From the NCBI RefSeq assembly GCF_030209175.1, contig NZ_JARVSM010000001.1, positions 1,860,001 through 1,924,000 on the forward strand: a DNA stretch of 64,000 nucleotides, read 5' to 3'. The position numbers and the translations under genes were made by a program. Below the pieces are notes generated by a model. The model was given only the letters and a program-made list of their open reading frames with translations, was not told the origin of the DNA and searched no databases. Shown here in pieces: positions 44,224 through 53,503 of the stretch (the first letter of the stretch is position 1; each line of letters starts with the position of its first letter). The DNA is from Pseudomonas sp. efr-133-TYG-5. Lineage in GTDB: Bacteria > Pseudomonadota > Gammaproteobacteria > Pseudomonadales > Pseudomonadaceae.

Positions 44224-45657
44224 ATGACATTTTTGCGCCCTACCCTGCTGACGCTCGCTTGCCTGCTCGCCTCACCGGGCTTCGCTGACGACCTGCCGTC
44301 ACTTGGTGACGCCAGCTCTGCCATTGTCTCGCCGCAACAGGAATACCAGCTCGGCCGCGCCTGGCTGGCCATGTTGCGCAGCCAGGTTTCGCAACTCAAC
44401 GATCCGCAGCTCAAGGACTACGTCGAATCCAGCGTCTACAAGCTGGTGGAAACCAGCCAGGTCACGGACCGACGCCTTGAGTTCATCCTCATCAACAGCC
44501 CGCAGCTCAACGCCTTCGCCGCGCCAGGCGGGATTGTCGGGGTCAACGGCGGCCTGTTTCTCAATGCGCAGACCGAAGGCGAATACGCATCGGTACTGGC
44601 CCACGAACTGGCGCACTTGTCCCAACGCCACTTTGCCCGCGGTGTTGAAGCCTCGCAGCGCATGCAGGTGCCGATGATGGCGGCGCTGCTGGCCGGGATC
44701 GTCATCGCGGCCGCCGGGGGCGGTGATGCCGGGATCGCGACCATTGCCGGCACGCAGGCAGCAGCGATCCAGTCGCAACGCACCTTCTCGCGGCAGAACG
44801 AGCAGGAAGCCGACCGTATCGGCATCCTCAACCTGGAGAAGGCCGGATACGACCCGCGCTCGATGCCAACCATGTTCGAGCGGTTGATGCGTCAGTACCG
44901 CTATGACGCCAAGCCGCCGGAATTCCTCCTGACTCACCCGGTTACCGAATCGCGGATCGCCGACACCCGCAACCGTGCCGAACAGGCCAAGCCCGGCGGC
45001 ATCGAAGACAGCATGCGCTATCAACTGATCCGTGCCCGGGTGCAACTGGTCTACGAGGAAACCCCAGGCCTGGGCGCCAAGCGCTTCCGCGCTCAACTGG
45101 ATGAAAATCCGAAGAACGATGTCGCTCGCTACGGCCTGGCAATTGCGCAGATCAAGGGCGGCCAATTGAACGAAGCCCGGGAGAATCTCAAGCAGCTGCT
45201 GGCGAAATCGCCGAACGAGATTATCTACAACCTGGCGCAGATCGATCTGGACATCACCAACAATCGCCTGCCCGATGCGCAGTCGCGGGTTGACCGGATA
45301 CTCACGCAGTATCCGGGGAACTACCCGCTGAATCAGGTTCGCGTCGACCTGCTGCTCAAGCAGAATCGCACTGCCGATGCAGAAAAGGCCCTGGACGGTC
45401 TGCTCAAATCACGTCCCGACGATCCGGACGTGTGGTACCAGGTCGCGGAAACCCGTGGCCTGTCAGGCAACATCATCGGCCTGCACCAGGCGCGCGCAGA
45501 ATACTTCGCGCTGGTCGGCGACTATCGCCAGGCCATCCAGCAACTGGACTTCGCCAAGCGCAAGGCCGGCAGCAACTTCCCGCTGTCCTCGCGCATCGAC
45601 GCCCGCCAGCGCGAACTGATGGAACAGGAGCGCATGGTCAAGGACATGATGGGCTGA
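44224..45657 (+). CDS. bepA: M48 family metalloprotease, BepA/YfgC-like
   Basis: A 477-residue periplasmic protease and outer-membrane biogenesis chaperone. A signal peptide (residues 1-21, ending FA/DD) precedes the M48 domain with H127-E-x-x-H131 (LAHELAHLSQRH) and the downstream 'NEQEADRIG' third ligand. The C-terminal half (about 300-470) is TPR repeats, as in BepA, which helps LptD and BAM assembly. ATG 44224 has TAAGG upstream. It is in a convergent position with mucD. Confidence 0.88.
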   Translation: MTFLRPTLLTLACLLASPGFADDLPSLGDASSAIVSPQQEYQLGRAWLAMLRSQVSQLNDPQLKDYVESSVYKLVETSQVTDRRLEFILINSPQLNAFAAPGGIVGVNGGLFLNAQTEGEYASVLAHELAHLSQRHFARGVEASQRMQVPMMAALLAGIVIAAAGGGDAGIATIAGTQAAAIQSQRTFSRQNEQEADRIGILNLEKAGYDPRSMPTMFERLMRQYRYDAKPPEFLLTHPVTESRIADTRNRAEQAKPGGIEDSMRYQLIRARVQLVYEETPGLGAKRFRAQLDENPKNDVARYGLAIAQIKGGQLNEARENLKQLLAKSPNEIIYNLAQIDLDITNNRLPDAQSRVDRILTQYPGNYPLNQVRVDLLLKQNRTADAEKALDGLLKSRPDDPDVWYQVAETRGLSGNIIGLHQARAEYFALVGDYRQAIQQLDFAKRKAGSNFPLSSRIDARQRELMEQERMVKDMMG

Positions 45658-45684
45658 ACCGCTCGCCAGAAAAACTGCGGACAC

Positions 45685-45717
45685 AAAAAAACCGCCTCTT
45701 GCGAGGCGGTTTTTTTA
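45685..45717. terminator. Bidirectional intrinsic terminator, bepA/mucD
   Basis: AAAAAAACCGCCTC (45685-45698) and GAGGCGGTTTTTTT (45703-45716) with a 4-base TTGC loop; ends the bepA and mucD transcripts. Confidence 0.92.
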
Positions 45718-45733
45718 TTGCACCAACAAGCGT

Positions 45734-47164
45734 TTATTCAGCCAGTTTGAAGGTGATGAAGCTGGCACGTCCCTGACGCAGCACCCGCATCGATACCGAG
45801 CGGTTCTTCGGCAGCGCCTTGGCGATTTCCGCGAACTCCTTGGAAGAACCAATGGCCTGGTTGTTCAGGTGAGTGATGATGTCACCCGGCTGCAGACCGA
45901 TCAGGGCTGCCGGACCGTCCTGCACTTCCTTGATCACCACGCCGCCCTTGAGGTCGTAGGTTTTCTTCTGCTCGGCGCTCAGCTCGGCCACCGACACACC
46001 GAGGCGGTTGCTGCTGGTTTCGGCAGCGGATTTCGGCAGGGCGTCGAGCTCCTTGTCTTCGTCCGGAATGGCGCCGACGGTCAACTCGATGTTCTTGCGC
46101 TTGCCTTCACGAATCACTTCGAGATTGGCCTTGGCCCCGGCTTTCAGCGCCCCGACCAGATGCGGCAGATCAGCGGACATAATGATCTGTTGCCCGTTCA
46201 TGCTGAGGATCACGTCGCCCACCTGCAGGCCACCCTTGGCCGCCGGGCCGTCATCCTGGATCTGTGCCACCAGCGCACCGGCCGGTTTTTCCAGGCCGAA
46301 CGACTCGGCCAGATCCTTGTTCACTTCCTGGATCACCACACCCAGCCAGCCGCGGCTGACTTTGCCGCCGCTCTTCAGCTGATTGGACACATCCATCGCC
46401 ACATCGATCGGAATCGCGAACGACACGCCCATGAAACCGCCGGAGCGGGTGTAGATCTGCGAGTTGATCCCGACCACTTCGCCATTCAGGTTGAACAGCG
46501 GGCCACCGGAGTTACCCGGGTTGATCGGCACGTCGGTCTGGATGAACGGCACGTAGTTTTCGTTCGGCAGGCTGCGACCGACGGCACTGACGATGCCCTG
46601 GGTCACGGTGTGGTCAAAGCCGAACGGCGAGCCGATCGCCACGACCCACTGGCCAGCCTTCAGATCCTGCGACTTGCCGAGCTTGAGCACCGGCAAATCC
46701 TTGCCATCGATTTTCAGCAGGGCGACGTCGGAACGCGGGTCGGTACCGACCAGCTTGGCTTTCATTTCGCTGCGATCAGCCAGGCGCACGAGGATCTCGT
46801 CGGCGTCGGCAATCACATGGTTGTTGGTCAGGATGTAGCCATCCGCCGAGATGATAAATCCCGAACCCAGCGACTGCGCTTCACGCTGGCGATCACCACG
46901 CGGGGAACGCTGCTGTGGCGGCATGCCGCGTTCGAAGAACTCGCGCAGCATCGGCGGCAAGCCTTCCAGGTCAGGCATCTGCTGGTTCACTTTGCGATCA
47001 GGCAGTTTCTGCGTGGTACTGATGTTCACCACCGCCGGCGAGGCTTGTTCGACCAGTTGGGTGAAGTCAGGCAGATCGGCCGCCTGAGCCGCAGGGACAG
47101 CCTGACCGAGCACCAGCACGGTGGCGATAATGGAGAGACAGGATTTCAAGCTTGGTATCGACAT
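45734..47164 (-). CDS. mucD: Periplasmic serine protease MucD (DegP/HtrA family)
   Basis: A 476-residue periplasmic chaperone-protease that clears misfolded proteins and restrains AlgU. Signal peptide about residues 1-28 (ending AQA). Catalytic triad: His in 'LTNNHVIADAD', Asp in 'DPRSDVALLKI', and Ser in 'PINPGNSGGPLFN'. Two PDZ domains follow (about 265-355 and 375-470). ATG 47164 follows GGGAG. It lies downstream of mucB, but a hairpin in the gap suggests a separate promoter. mucC is absent. Confidence 0.95.
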   Translation of the reverse strand: MSIPSLKSCLSIIATVLVLGQAVPAAQAADLPDFTQLVEQASPAVVNISTTQKLPDRKVNQQMPDLEGLPPMLREFFERGMPPQQRSPRGDRQREAQSLGSGFIISADGYILTNNHVIADADEILVRLADRSEMKAKLVGTDPRSDVALLKIDGKDLPVLKLGKSQDLKAGQWVVAIGSPFGFDHTVTQGIVSAVGRSLPNENYVPFIQTDVPINPGNSGGPLFNLNGEVVGINSQIYTRSGGFMGVSFAIPIDVAMDVSNQLKSGGKVSRGWLGVVIQEVNKDLAESFGLEKPAGALVAQIQDDGPAAKGGLQVGDVILSMNGQQIIMSADLPHLVGALKAGAKANLEVIREGKRKNIELTVGAIPDEDKELDALPKSAAETSSNRLGVSVAELSAEQKKTYDLKGGVVIKEVQDGPAALIGLQPGDIITHLNNQAIGSSKEFAEIAKALPKNRSVSMRVLRQGRASFITFKLAE

Positions 47165-47261
47165 ACAGCTCCCGTTACGACGAGCAGGGTTAAGCGATAT
47201 GGAGCAAGGAACACCGGAAACCACAGGCCGGCATTTTTGTTCCGGGAACAACAAACAAGGC

Positions 47262-47279
47262 CAGAGCCGTGAGGCTCTG
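47262..47279 (-). terminator. Hairpin between mucB and mucD
   Basis: CAGAGCC-GTGA-GGCTCTG, 7-bp perfect stem. On the minus strand it is followed by a T-rich stretch (GCCTTGTTTGTTGTT), resembling a weak terminator after mucB and supporting a separate mucD promoter. Confidence 0.5.
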
Positions 47280-47371
47280 ACCTATAAAAAATTTTTGGGT
47301 TATTTGCAAATGAAAATGCTCAGCAAACATTTCTACGTCTCGGCGACGATCCGGAAACTGCTGGAATCAGC

Positions 47372-48334
47372 TCACTGCTTGCTGGTTGCAGCGCCATCAT
47401 TGCGTATCGACAAAGCGATCCGTTCGGCAGTGCCGATTGGAATCTCGCCGACCACGGTCACCATCATTTCGCCCTGCGGCGTGGTCAGGCGACGCGATAC
47501 AGCGACGGTAGGGCCGAGCTGAGTGCGGGTGTCCGTGACGGTCGCACCATTCAGCGGCTCGAGGAACACGGAGAAACGCGCCAGCCCATCGTCATACATC
47601 AGGCTGTTGACCTGGGATTTGGTTTCCGGGTCTTTGTGCGAAGAACTGCTGGTCAGCTCGAAGCCTGGAGGCAGCCAGTCCGAACGCCAGTTCTGAGCGG
47701 TCTTGACGGCCGAGGCCTTGTCGCTGTCGAGGTTGACCGGCTTGCAGTCGGCATCGGCCTGCAGGTCTTTGTCGGACGGGACCTGATCGGTCTCCAGACG
47801 CGTGAACTGGAAGCGCTCAAGCAACTGCCCTTTGTCGTTCAACAGCAACGACTTGAGCGGCAGGCCCGTCTGTTTGTCCAGATGCAGTTCGAATCCGTAG
47901 CGATGCTGATCCCGCGGCGTCAGCGATACGATCACCGCATCACGCCCGGCCACGCGCGACTTGCCGACGACGGCAAGGTCATACCAATTCTTGAGCTTTT
48001 GCGGATCGAGAGGACGAGCGGCAGAGTTGGGAGAATCCCCCAGTCCCGCAATCAGGGTGCCGCTGACGCATTGAGTATGTCCATCAATGCGCACGACTTC
48101 CTGTGCCGAACCGTCGAGCTGAAGCAAACGCTCGCGAACCTGGCCATTCTGGACGCGATGCCAGATGTTATGGGTAGAAAAACTACCGTTACGCTCGTAG
48201 ACGAAAGTACCGTGGAAGCTTTGCTGCTGCTCGGCCTGGCCCAGGCGGGTCAGCCAGTCCTGGGCCTCGTCGGCATGGGCTGGAACAATGAACCAGCCAC
48301 TGAGCAGAAGCGAAAGTAAAGGTATGGAGCGCAT
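47372..48334 (-). CDS. mucB: Sigma-E regulatory protein MucB (RseB)
   Basis: A 320-residue periplasmic protein that binds MucA and protects it from cleavage until LPS or misfolded lipoprotein signals release it. A signal peptide precedes 'DEAQDWLTRLGQAEQQQSFHGTFVYERNG', then the LolA-like N-domain and a C-domain (about residues 210-310) with the YERNG and 'LRRLLTTPQGEMMV'-type family features. It ends in 'NDGAATSKQ'. The gene follows mucA by 8 bases in the minus-strand operon. Confidence 0.93.
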   Translation of the reverse strand: MRSIPLLSLLLSGWFIVPAHADEAQDWLTRLGQAEQQQSFHGTFVYERNGSFSTHNIWHRVQNGQVRERLLQLDGSAQEVVRIDGHTQCVSGTLIAGLGDSPNSAARPLDPQKLKNWYDLAVVGKSRVAGRDAVIVSLTPRDQHRYGFELHLDKQTGLPLKSLLLNDKGQLLERFQFTRLETDQVPSDKDLQADADCKPVNLDSDKASAVKTAQNWRSDWLPPGFELTSSSSHKDPETKSQVNSLMYDDGLARFSVFLEPLNGATVTDTRTQLGPTVAVSRRLTTPQGEMMVTVVGEIPIGTAERIALSIRNDGAATSKQ

Positions 48335-48342
48335 GATCCTCC

Positions 48343-48930
48343 TTAACGGTTTTCCAGGCTCGCTGCACGCGCATACGGCAAGGCGCTTTCAGTGCCTTTC
48401 AGAGCCGCCTGTTGAGCGTGTTGACGCAGATACCCTGGCAGACGCTGATCGTGCCAGCCTGGCTGGCCTTGCAGGACGCCGTTGGCCATCGGGCCAGTAG
48501 CTTCCGAGCTCTCATTGTAGCCTGCCAGAACAGCCGGACCCTTGACCTGAGGAACGGCCAGCGCAGGCTGATTCGATTGCTGGGCCAACTCGACACCGGC
48601 AATTTCGTCCTGGTTGTACAGGCGTACACCTGCCAATACAGCGACAGTGACCGAGGCGGCTACCGCCAGACGGCCGAGGCTGCGCCATGGTCCGCGAGAG
48701 GCTTTGGCCGGAGTCGCTTCGTCTTCCAGCGCAGCCGATACTGCCGCAGCGAGATCCAGACGCGGAAGCAGCAGATCCTTGTGCATGGCTGCCCGAGCGA
48801 TCTGGTAACGAGCCCAGGTCTCACGGGTTTCTACATCGTCCAGGGCATTGAGCACCCGACGCAATTCCAGTTCGTCCGCTTCGTTATCCATCACTGCGGA
48901 CAGCGATTCCTGCAGGGCTTCACGACTCAT
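48343..48930 (-). CDS. mucA: Anti-sigma factor MucA
   Basis: A 195-residue inner-membrane anti-sigma factor. The N-terminal cytoplasmic part (MSREALQESLSAVMDNEADELELRR region, residues 1-80) binds AlgU; one transmembrane helix lies at about residues 88-104 ('LAVAASVTVAVLAGVRL'); the periplasmic tail binds MucB and is cut by AlgW in signalling. The frame is intact, with no mucoid-type frameshift. ATG 48930 follows AGAGGAACG. It lies between algU and mucB. Confidence 0.94.
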   Translation of the reverse strand: MSREALQESLSAVMDNEADELELRRVLNALDDVETRETWARYQIARAAMHKDLLLPRLDLAAAVSAALEDEATPAKASRGPWRSLGRLAVAASVTVAVLAGVRLYNQDEIAGVELAQQSNQPALAVPQVKGPAVLAGYNESSEATGPMANGVLQGQPGWHDQRLPGYLRQHAQQAALKGTESALPYARAASLENR

Positions 48931-48961
48931 GGCGTTCCTCTCTTGGCTATCGCCGCTGTCT

Positions 48962-49543
48962 TTAGTTTTCCTGCAACAACGGCTGCAGGGCTTTATCGAT
49001 GGCCTCCCGAGCGCGGAAAATCCGGGAGCGCACGGTACCAACCGGACATTGCATGACGCTCGCGATGTCCTCGTAACTCAGACCATCGAATTCACGCAAA
49101 GTTAGAGCCGTGCGCAAATCCTCTGGCAGTTGCTGGATGGTTCGATGGACGGTGCCTTCGATCTCATCCCGCAGCAATGCGCGTTCTGGAGATTCAAGAT
49201 CCTTGAGGCCGTGATCGCCGTCATAGAACTCTGCATCTTCGGAACTTACATCGCTATCCGGCGGCCGGCGGCCGCGTGAAACCAGATAGTTCTTCGCCGT
49301 GTTAATGGCGATGCGGTAAAGCCACGTATAAAACGCGCTGTCTCCGCGAAAATTTCCAAGCGCCCGGTAAGCCTTGATAAAGGCTTCTTGAGCAACATCC
49401 TGGGCTTCATGGGTGTCGTGCACAAAACGCACGATCAACCCGAGAATTTTGTGCTGATACTTCAGCACCAGCAGATCGAAAGCTCGCTTGTCGCCACGCT
49501 GCACGCGCTCGACCAGCTGCTGATCCTCTTCCTGGGTTAGCAT
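48962..49543 (-). CDS. algU: Extracytoplasmic-function sigma factor AlgU (RpoE/sigma-22)
   Basis: A 193-residue ECF sigma factor controlling alginate and envelope stress. Region 2 includes 'HEAQDVAQEAFIKAYRALGNFRGDSAFYTWLYRIA' (seen in parts), region 4 has the helix-turn-helix 'LSYEDIASVMQCPVGTVRSRIFRAREAI'. ATG 49543 follows GAGGAG. It heads algU-mucA-mucB and is autoregulated from an AlgU-type promoter at 49602-49629. It is divergent from nadB. Confidence 0.96.
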   Translation of the reverse strand: MLTQEEDQQLVERVQRGDKRAFDLLVLKYQHKILGLIVRFVHDTHEAQDVAQEAFIKAYRALGNFRGDSAFYTWLYRIAINTAKNYLVSRGRRPPDSDVSSEDAEFYDGDHGLKDLESPERALLRDEIEGTVHRTIQQLPEDLRTALTLREFDGLSYEDIASVMQCPVGTVRSRIFRAREAIDKALQPLLQEN

Positions 49544-49601
49544 GAACACTCCTCGATAAGCTCGGAGGAGGCTTGCATAACTAAACGACCAGACTTGCAA
49601 A

Positions 49602-49629
49602 CATAGACTCGGGCTTTTCGCAAAAGTTC
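49602..49629 (-). promoter_or_regulatory. AlgU-type (sigma-E) promoter of algU
   Basis: On the minus strand: GAACTT (-35, 49624-49629), 16 bases, then TCTATG (-10, 49602-49607). The consensus is GAACTT-N16-TCTGA. It lies 59 bases before the algU start, the right place for autoregulation. Confidence 0.8.
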
Positions 49630-49795
49630 TCCCCCTCCAAGCAAGTTTCCTGCGGGCTCTGATTTGGCACGCACGAAAAACGCAGCGCGGGATGAACCGG
49701 CTGCGCGAATAATCTTGTCATCGGCTCGCCGGCAAGAACCCAAACGCAGGTTCCGCGCTGAAGCCGACACTGTCCCGTGTTTCAGGCAACGGTCT

Positions 49796-49823
49796 ATTGA
49801 TCTTGGCCCTCTGGCAAAAGTTC
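49796..49823 (-). promoter_or_regulatory. Second candidate AlgU-type promoter, upstream
   Basis: GAACTT (49818-49823, minus strand), 17 bases, then TCAAT (49796-49800). The -35 is perfect, the -10 is weak. It is about 250 bases before the algU start. P. aeruginosa algU also has two AlgU-dependent promoters (P1 and P3, from memory). Confidence 0.4.
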
Positions 49824-50101
49824 CAAATATTTATAGCCGTGCAAAGCCGACATTGGGCGACCATGGGCTGAAAAAGCGTGTTTCATCCCCGATACAGTCG
49901 TCTTTTCCCAAAACCTAGGGAAAATCCTTCCGACGAAGCGTGCAGCTTTTTCCGTTACCGTAGTTTCACAATGCCATATTTGCCCGGCTATTGTGCCGCC
50001 CCACCCCTCTATATACTAGTGGGCTGTGTGGCTGTCTCGACGCGGCAATCCAGCGGTCTTGCGCCAACCCCGTCCCGGGTCGCTTTGAGCGGAATCCTGA
50101 A

Positions 50102-51718
50102 ATGAGCCAACAGTTTCAACACGATGTTCTGGTGATTGGCAGCGGCGCTGCCGGTTTGAGTCTCGCGCTGACCCTGCCGGGCCACTTGCGCATTGCGGTA
50201 TTGAGCAAGGGCGACCTGGCCAACGGTTCGACCTATTGGGCCCAGGGCGGCGTCGCCGCCGTCCTGGATGACACCGACACCGTCGAATCCCACGTCGACG
50301 ACACCCTGAACGCCGGTGGCGGTCTGTGCCACGAAGACGCCGTGCGCTTCACCGTCGAGCACAGCCGCGAGGCAATCCAGTGGCTGATCGATCAAGGCGT
50401 GCCCTTCACCCGCGACGAACAGTCGGGCACGGAAGACGGCGGCTTCGAATTCCACTTGACCCGCGAAGGCGGTCATAGCCATCGGCGCATCATCCACGCC
50501 GCCGATGCCACCGGCGCGGCGATCTTCAAGACCTTGCTGGCCCAGGCCAGAGAACGTTCGAACATCGAACTGCTGGAGCAACGGGTCGCCGTCGACCTGA
50601 TCACCGAACGCCGCCTGGGCATGGACGGTGACCGTTGCCTCGGCGCCTACGTGCTGAACCGTGCCACCGGCGAAGTCGACACCTATGGTGCGCGATTCGT
50701 CATCCTCGCGTCTGGCGGTGCCGCCAAGGTCTATCTGTATACCAGCAACCCCGATGGCGCCTGCGGCGATGGCATCGCCATGGCCTGGCGTTCGGGTTGC
50801 CGGGTAGCGAACCTGGAGTTCAACCAGTTCCACCCTACCTGCCTGTATCACCCGCAGGCCAAGAGTTTCCTGATTACCGAAGCCCTGCGTGGCGAAGGCG
50901 CGCACCTCAAGCTGCCGAACGGTGAGCGTTTCATGCCGCGCTTCGACCCGCGCGCCGAACTGGCCCCGCGTGACATCGTTGCCCGCGCCATCGACCATGA
51001 AATGAAGCGCCTGGGTATCGACTGCGTCTACCTCGACATCAGTCACAAGCCGGAAGACTTTATCAAGTCGCACTTCCCTACGGTTTATGAGCGCTGCCTC
51101 GGCTTTGGCATCGACATCACCCGCCAACCGATCCCGGTGGTGCCCGCCGCGCATTACACCTGTGGCGGCGTGATGGTCGACCAACACGGGCGCACCGATG
51201 TGCCGGGCCTGTATGCCATCGGCGAGACCAGTTTCACCGGCCTGCACGGGGCCAACCGCATGGCCAGCAACTCGTTGCTCGAATGCTTCGTCTATGCCCG
51301 TTCGGCGGCGGCGGACATTCTCGGCCAGCTGGCCGATGTAGCGATTCCCAGCGCCCTGCCCGCGTGGGACGCCAGCCAGGTGACCGACTCCGACGAAGAC
51401 GTGATCATCGCGCACAACTGGGACGAACTACGGCGCTTCATGTGGGACTACGTCGGCATCGTGCGCACCAACAAGCGCCTGCAACGGGCGCAGCACCGCG
51501 TACGCCTGTTGCTGGACGAGATCGACGAGTTCTACAGCAACTACAAGGTCAGCCGCGACCTGATCGAGTTGCGTAACCTGGCGCAAGTCGCCGAGCTGAT
51601 GATTCGCTCGGCCATGGAGCGCAAGGAAAGCCGCGGCCTGCATTACACCCTCGACTATCCGCAGCTGTTGCCCGAAGCGCTCGACACTATTCTGGTGCCG
51701 CCCACCTACGCCGGCTGA
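50102..51718 (+). CDS. nadB: L-aspartate oxidase
   Basis: A 538-residue FAD enzyme that oxidises aspartate to iminoaspartate, first step of NAD synthesis. '[20 protein letters not shown]' is the FAD-binding GxGxxG; '[18 protein letters not shown]' and '[11 protein letters not shown]' and '[12 protein letters not shown]' are conserved; the fumarate reductase-like C-terminal domain lies at about residues 430-535. ATG 50102 follows GGAATCCTGAA. Its last 32 bases overlap the ygfX gene on the other strand. Confidence 0.95.
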   Translation: MSQQFQHDVLVIGSGAAGLSLALTLPGHLRIAVLSKGDLANGSTYWAQGGVAAVLDDTDTVESHVDDTLNAGGGLCHEDAVRFTVEHSREAIQWLIDQGVPFTRDEQSGTEDGGFEFHLTREGGHSHRRIIHAADATGAAIFKTLLAQARERSNIELLEQRVAVDLITERRLGMDGDRCLGAYVLNRATGEVDTYGARFVILASGGAAKVYLYTSNPDGACGDGIAMAWRSGCRVANLEFNQFHPTCLYHPQAKSFLITEALRGEGAHLKLPNGERFMPRFDPRAELAPRDIVARAIDHEMKRLGIDCVYLDISHKPEDFIKSHFPTVYERCLGFGIDITRQPIPVVPAAHYTCGGVMVDQHGRTDVPGLYAIGETSFTGLHGANRMASNSLLECFVYARSAAADILGQLADVAIPSALPAWDASQVTDSDEDVIIAHNWDELRRFMWDYVGIVRTNKRLQRAQHRVRLLLDEIDEFYSNYKVSRDLIELRNLAQVAELMIRSAMERKESRGLHYTLDYPQLLPEALDTILVPPTYAG

Positions 51719-52139
51719 ACTTGAGGCGTACCCGCAGGCGTCGGTGCAAGTCCGCCGCCTGCGCATCCCGCGGCACGCAGATCGACCTGACTCGCCACTC
51801 ACCGCGCAAGCGAAAGCGCAGCACCACGATCAGCGGCAGCGCCAGGCTGTCGGGACGCAATTGCACCGCCTGCCAGCCCTCGGCCCGATTCCACAACTGC
51901 CAGCCATCGCCATCGCGGCGCAAGCCGCAGAAGGCCTGCGGGTGAGTCAGCAGAATCTGTCGCGGCAGCACCCAGGCTGCGTGCAACAGGCACACACAAG
52001 CCGCGGCCAGACTGGCCCACAGCGAAATGGAAAGTACCAGCAGACTGCCCAGCGCGAAGGCCTGGGCCAGCAGATAGGCCGCCAGCAGTTGCCCTGAGGC
52101 CTGCCAGCGGCATTCGAAGGCGTTACTTGGGCTGGACAC
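51687..52139 (-). CDS. YgfX family membrane protein (CptA-like)
   Basis: A 150-residue protein with two adjacent hydrophobic helices (about residues 18-55, '[21 protein letters not shown]') and a hydrophilic C-terminal domain. This is the YgfX/CptA architecture, reported in E. coli as a toxin acting on MreB and FtsZ, although that role is disputed. The 17-base overlap with sdhE (52123-52139) shows tight coupling. The 3' end overlaps nadB by 32 bases on the opposite strand. Confidence 0.8.
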   Translation of the reverse strand: MSSPSNAFECRWQASGQLLAAYLLAQAFALGSLLVLSISLWASLAAACVCLLHAAWVLPRQILLTHPQAFCGLRRDGDGWQLWNRAEGWQAVQLRPDSLALPLIVVLRFRLRGEWRVRSICVPRDAQAADLHRRLRVRLKFSRRRWAAPE

Positions 52140-52377
52140 GATCCAGAATCATCCGGACCATGCGTTGCAGCTCCGGATCTTCGGACTCGCTGCGCTCCAT
52201 GAACCAGCCGAACATGTCCTGATCCTCGCACTCGAGCAGGCGGACGTACAGCGCGCGATCCACCTCGTTCAGGTTGGCATAGACCTCTTTCACGAATGGC
52301 ACTAGCAGCACGTCAAGCTCGAGCATGCCGCGCCGGCTGTGCCAAAAGAGGCGATTGAGTTCAACTTGTTCGACCAT
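52123..52377 (-). CDS. sdhE: FAD assembly factor SdhE
   Basis: An 84-residue protein of the SdhE family, which promotes covalent FAD attachment to SdhA. The conserved RGxxE motif is '[12 protein letters not shown]' (residues 14-25), and 'DMFGWFMER' is the usual downstream motif. ATG 52377 starts it; the stop overlaps the start of ygfX. It is next to nadB, itself an SdhA homologue, which is suggestive but may be fortuitous. Confidence 0.9.
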   Translation of the reverse strand: MVEQVELNRLFWHSRRGMLELDVLLVPFVKEVYANLNEVDRALYVRLLECEDQDMFGWFMERSESEDPELQRMVRMILDRVQPK

Positions 52378-52526
52378 GGAGCGCTCCTCAAATAGGCCGC
52401 AAGTATACAGGCCCGGCGCGGAGCGAACAGTCGGCTTTGGTCGGGCGCCACCGATCCTTTATGAACTACCCATTTCAACAACGCGCCCTTATGATGTGCC
52501 CCAGTCTATTTACCCTGCGATGTCCC

Positions 52527-53468
52527 ATGGCCGATTCTGCTTTTTTCTGCACCCTGTCACATGAAGGCGTTCTCGCGGTTCGCGGCGCGGATGCCGGAAA
52601 ATTCCTGCAAGGCCAGTTGACCTGCAATATCAATTACCTGAGCGACACCCGGGCCAGCCTCGGCGCCCGCTGCACGCAGAAAGGCCGCATGCAGTCGAGC
52701 TTCCGCATCCTGTTCGAAGGCGACGGCGTGCTGCTGGCGATGGCCAGCGAGCTGCTGGAGCCGCAACTGGCCGACCTGAAAAAATACGCGGTGTTCTCCA
52801 AATCCAAACTGACCGACGAAAGCGCCGCCTGGGTGCGTTTTGGTCTGGAGCACGCTGACGCCGCATTGGCCAGTCTCGGCCTGGACTTGCCGGCCGAAAC
52901 CGACAGCCTGGTGCGCCACGAAGGTCTGATCGCCATTCGCGTGTCGGCCGATCGCGCCGAACTCTGGGCGCCTGCCGCGCAGGCCGACGGCGTCAAGGCC
53001 CAACTGGCCGCGCAGTTGCGCGAAGGCGAACTGAACCAGTGGCTGCTCGGGCAGATCCGCGCCGGTATCGGCCAGGTCATGCCGGCTACCCGCGAGCTGT
53101 TCATCCCGCAGATGCTCAACCTGCAAGCCGTCGGCGGCGTGAGTTTCAAGAAAGGCTGCTACACCGGCCAGGAAATCGTCGCGCGCATGCAGTACCTGGG
53201 CAAACTCAAGCGCCGTCTGTATCGCGTGCAACTGGATGGCGGCGAATTGCCGGAACCGGGCACCGCGCTGTTCGCTCCGAGCCACAACAGCTCGATCGGT
53301 GAAGTGGTGCTGGCCGCCCGTGGCGAAGAAAAGATTGAACTGCTGGCGGTGTTGCAGGCCGAAGCTGCCGAAGAAGGCGACGTGCACCTGGGCGCCCTCG
53401 AAGGTCCGGCGCTGCAGGTGCTCGACCTGCCTTACGAACTGGATCGCGACCGCGAAATCCAGCGCTGA
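52527..53468 (+). CDS. ygfZ: YgfZ-type folate-binding protein
   Basis: A 313-residue protein of the YgfZ/GcvT-like family, which uses tetrahydrofolate to support Fe-S enzyme maturation such as MiaB. The signature is 'FKKGCYTGQEIVARMQYLGK' with its essential Cys. 'KFLQGQLTCNI' near the N-terminus is also conserved. ATG 52527 begins MADSAFF; no strong Shine-Dalgarno is evident. It is divergent from sdhE-ygfX (gap 149 bases). Confidence 0.92.
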   Translation: MADSAFFCTLSHEGVLAVRGADAGKFLQGQLTCNINYLSDTRASLGARCTQKGRMQSSFRILFEGDGVLLAMASELLEPQLADLKKYAVFSKSKLTDESAAWVRFGLEHADAALASLGLDLPAETDSLVRHEGLIAIRVSADRAELWAPAAQADGVKAQLAAQLREGELNQWLLGQIRAGIGQVMPATRELFIPQMLNLQAVGGVSFKKGCYTGQEIVARMQYLGKLKRRLYRVQLDGGELPEPGTALFAPSHNSSIGEVVLAARGEEKIELLAVLQAEAAEEGDVHLGALEGPALQVLDLPYELDRDREIQR

Positions 53469-53503
53469 TCGCAGCATTTGTTGCAACACCCTAGAGAAAC
53501 GAC

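Larger units (their letters stand above)
49544..50101. other. algU/nadB divergent regulatory region
   Basis: A 558-base gap with no gene recognised. It contains the two AlgU-type promoter candidates given separately. A TATACT at about 50012-50020 upstream of nadB is a possible -10 for nadB, but a good -35 at 17 bases is not evident. Confidence 0.5.

Noticed and set aside
47165..47371. A remnant of mucC between mucB and mucD
   Set aside because: No frame of useful length or mucC-like hydrophobic segment is seen in the 207-base gap.
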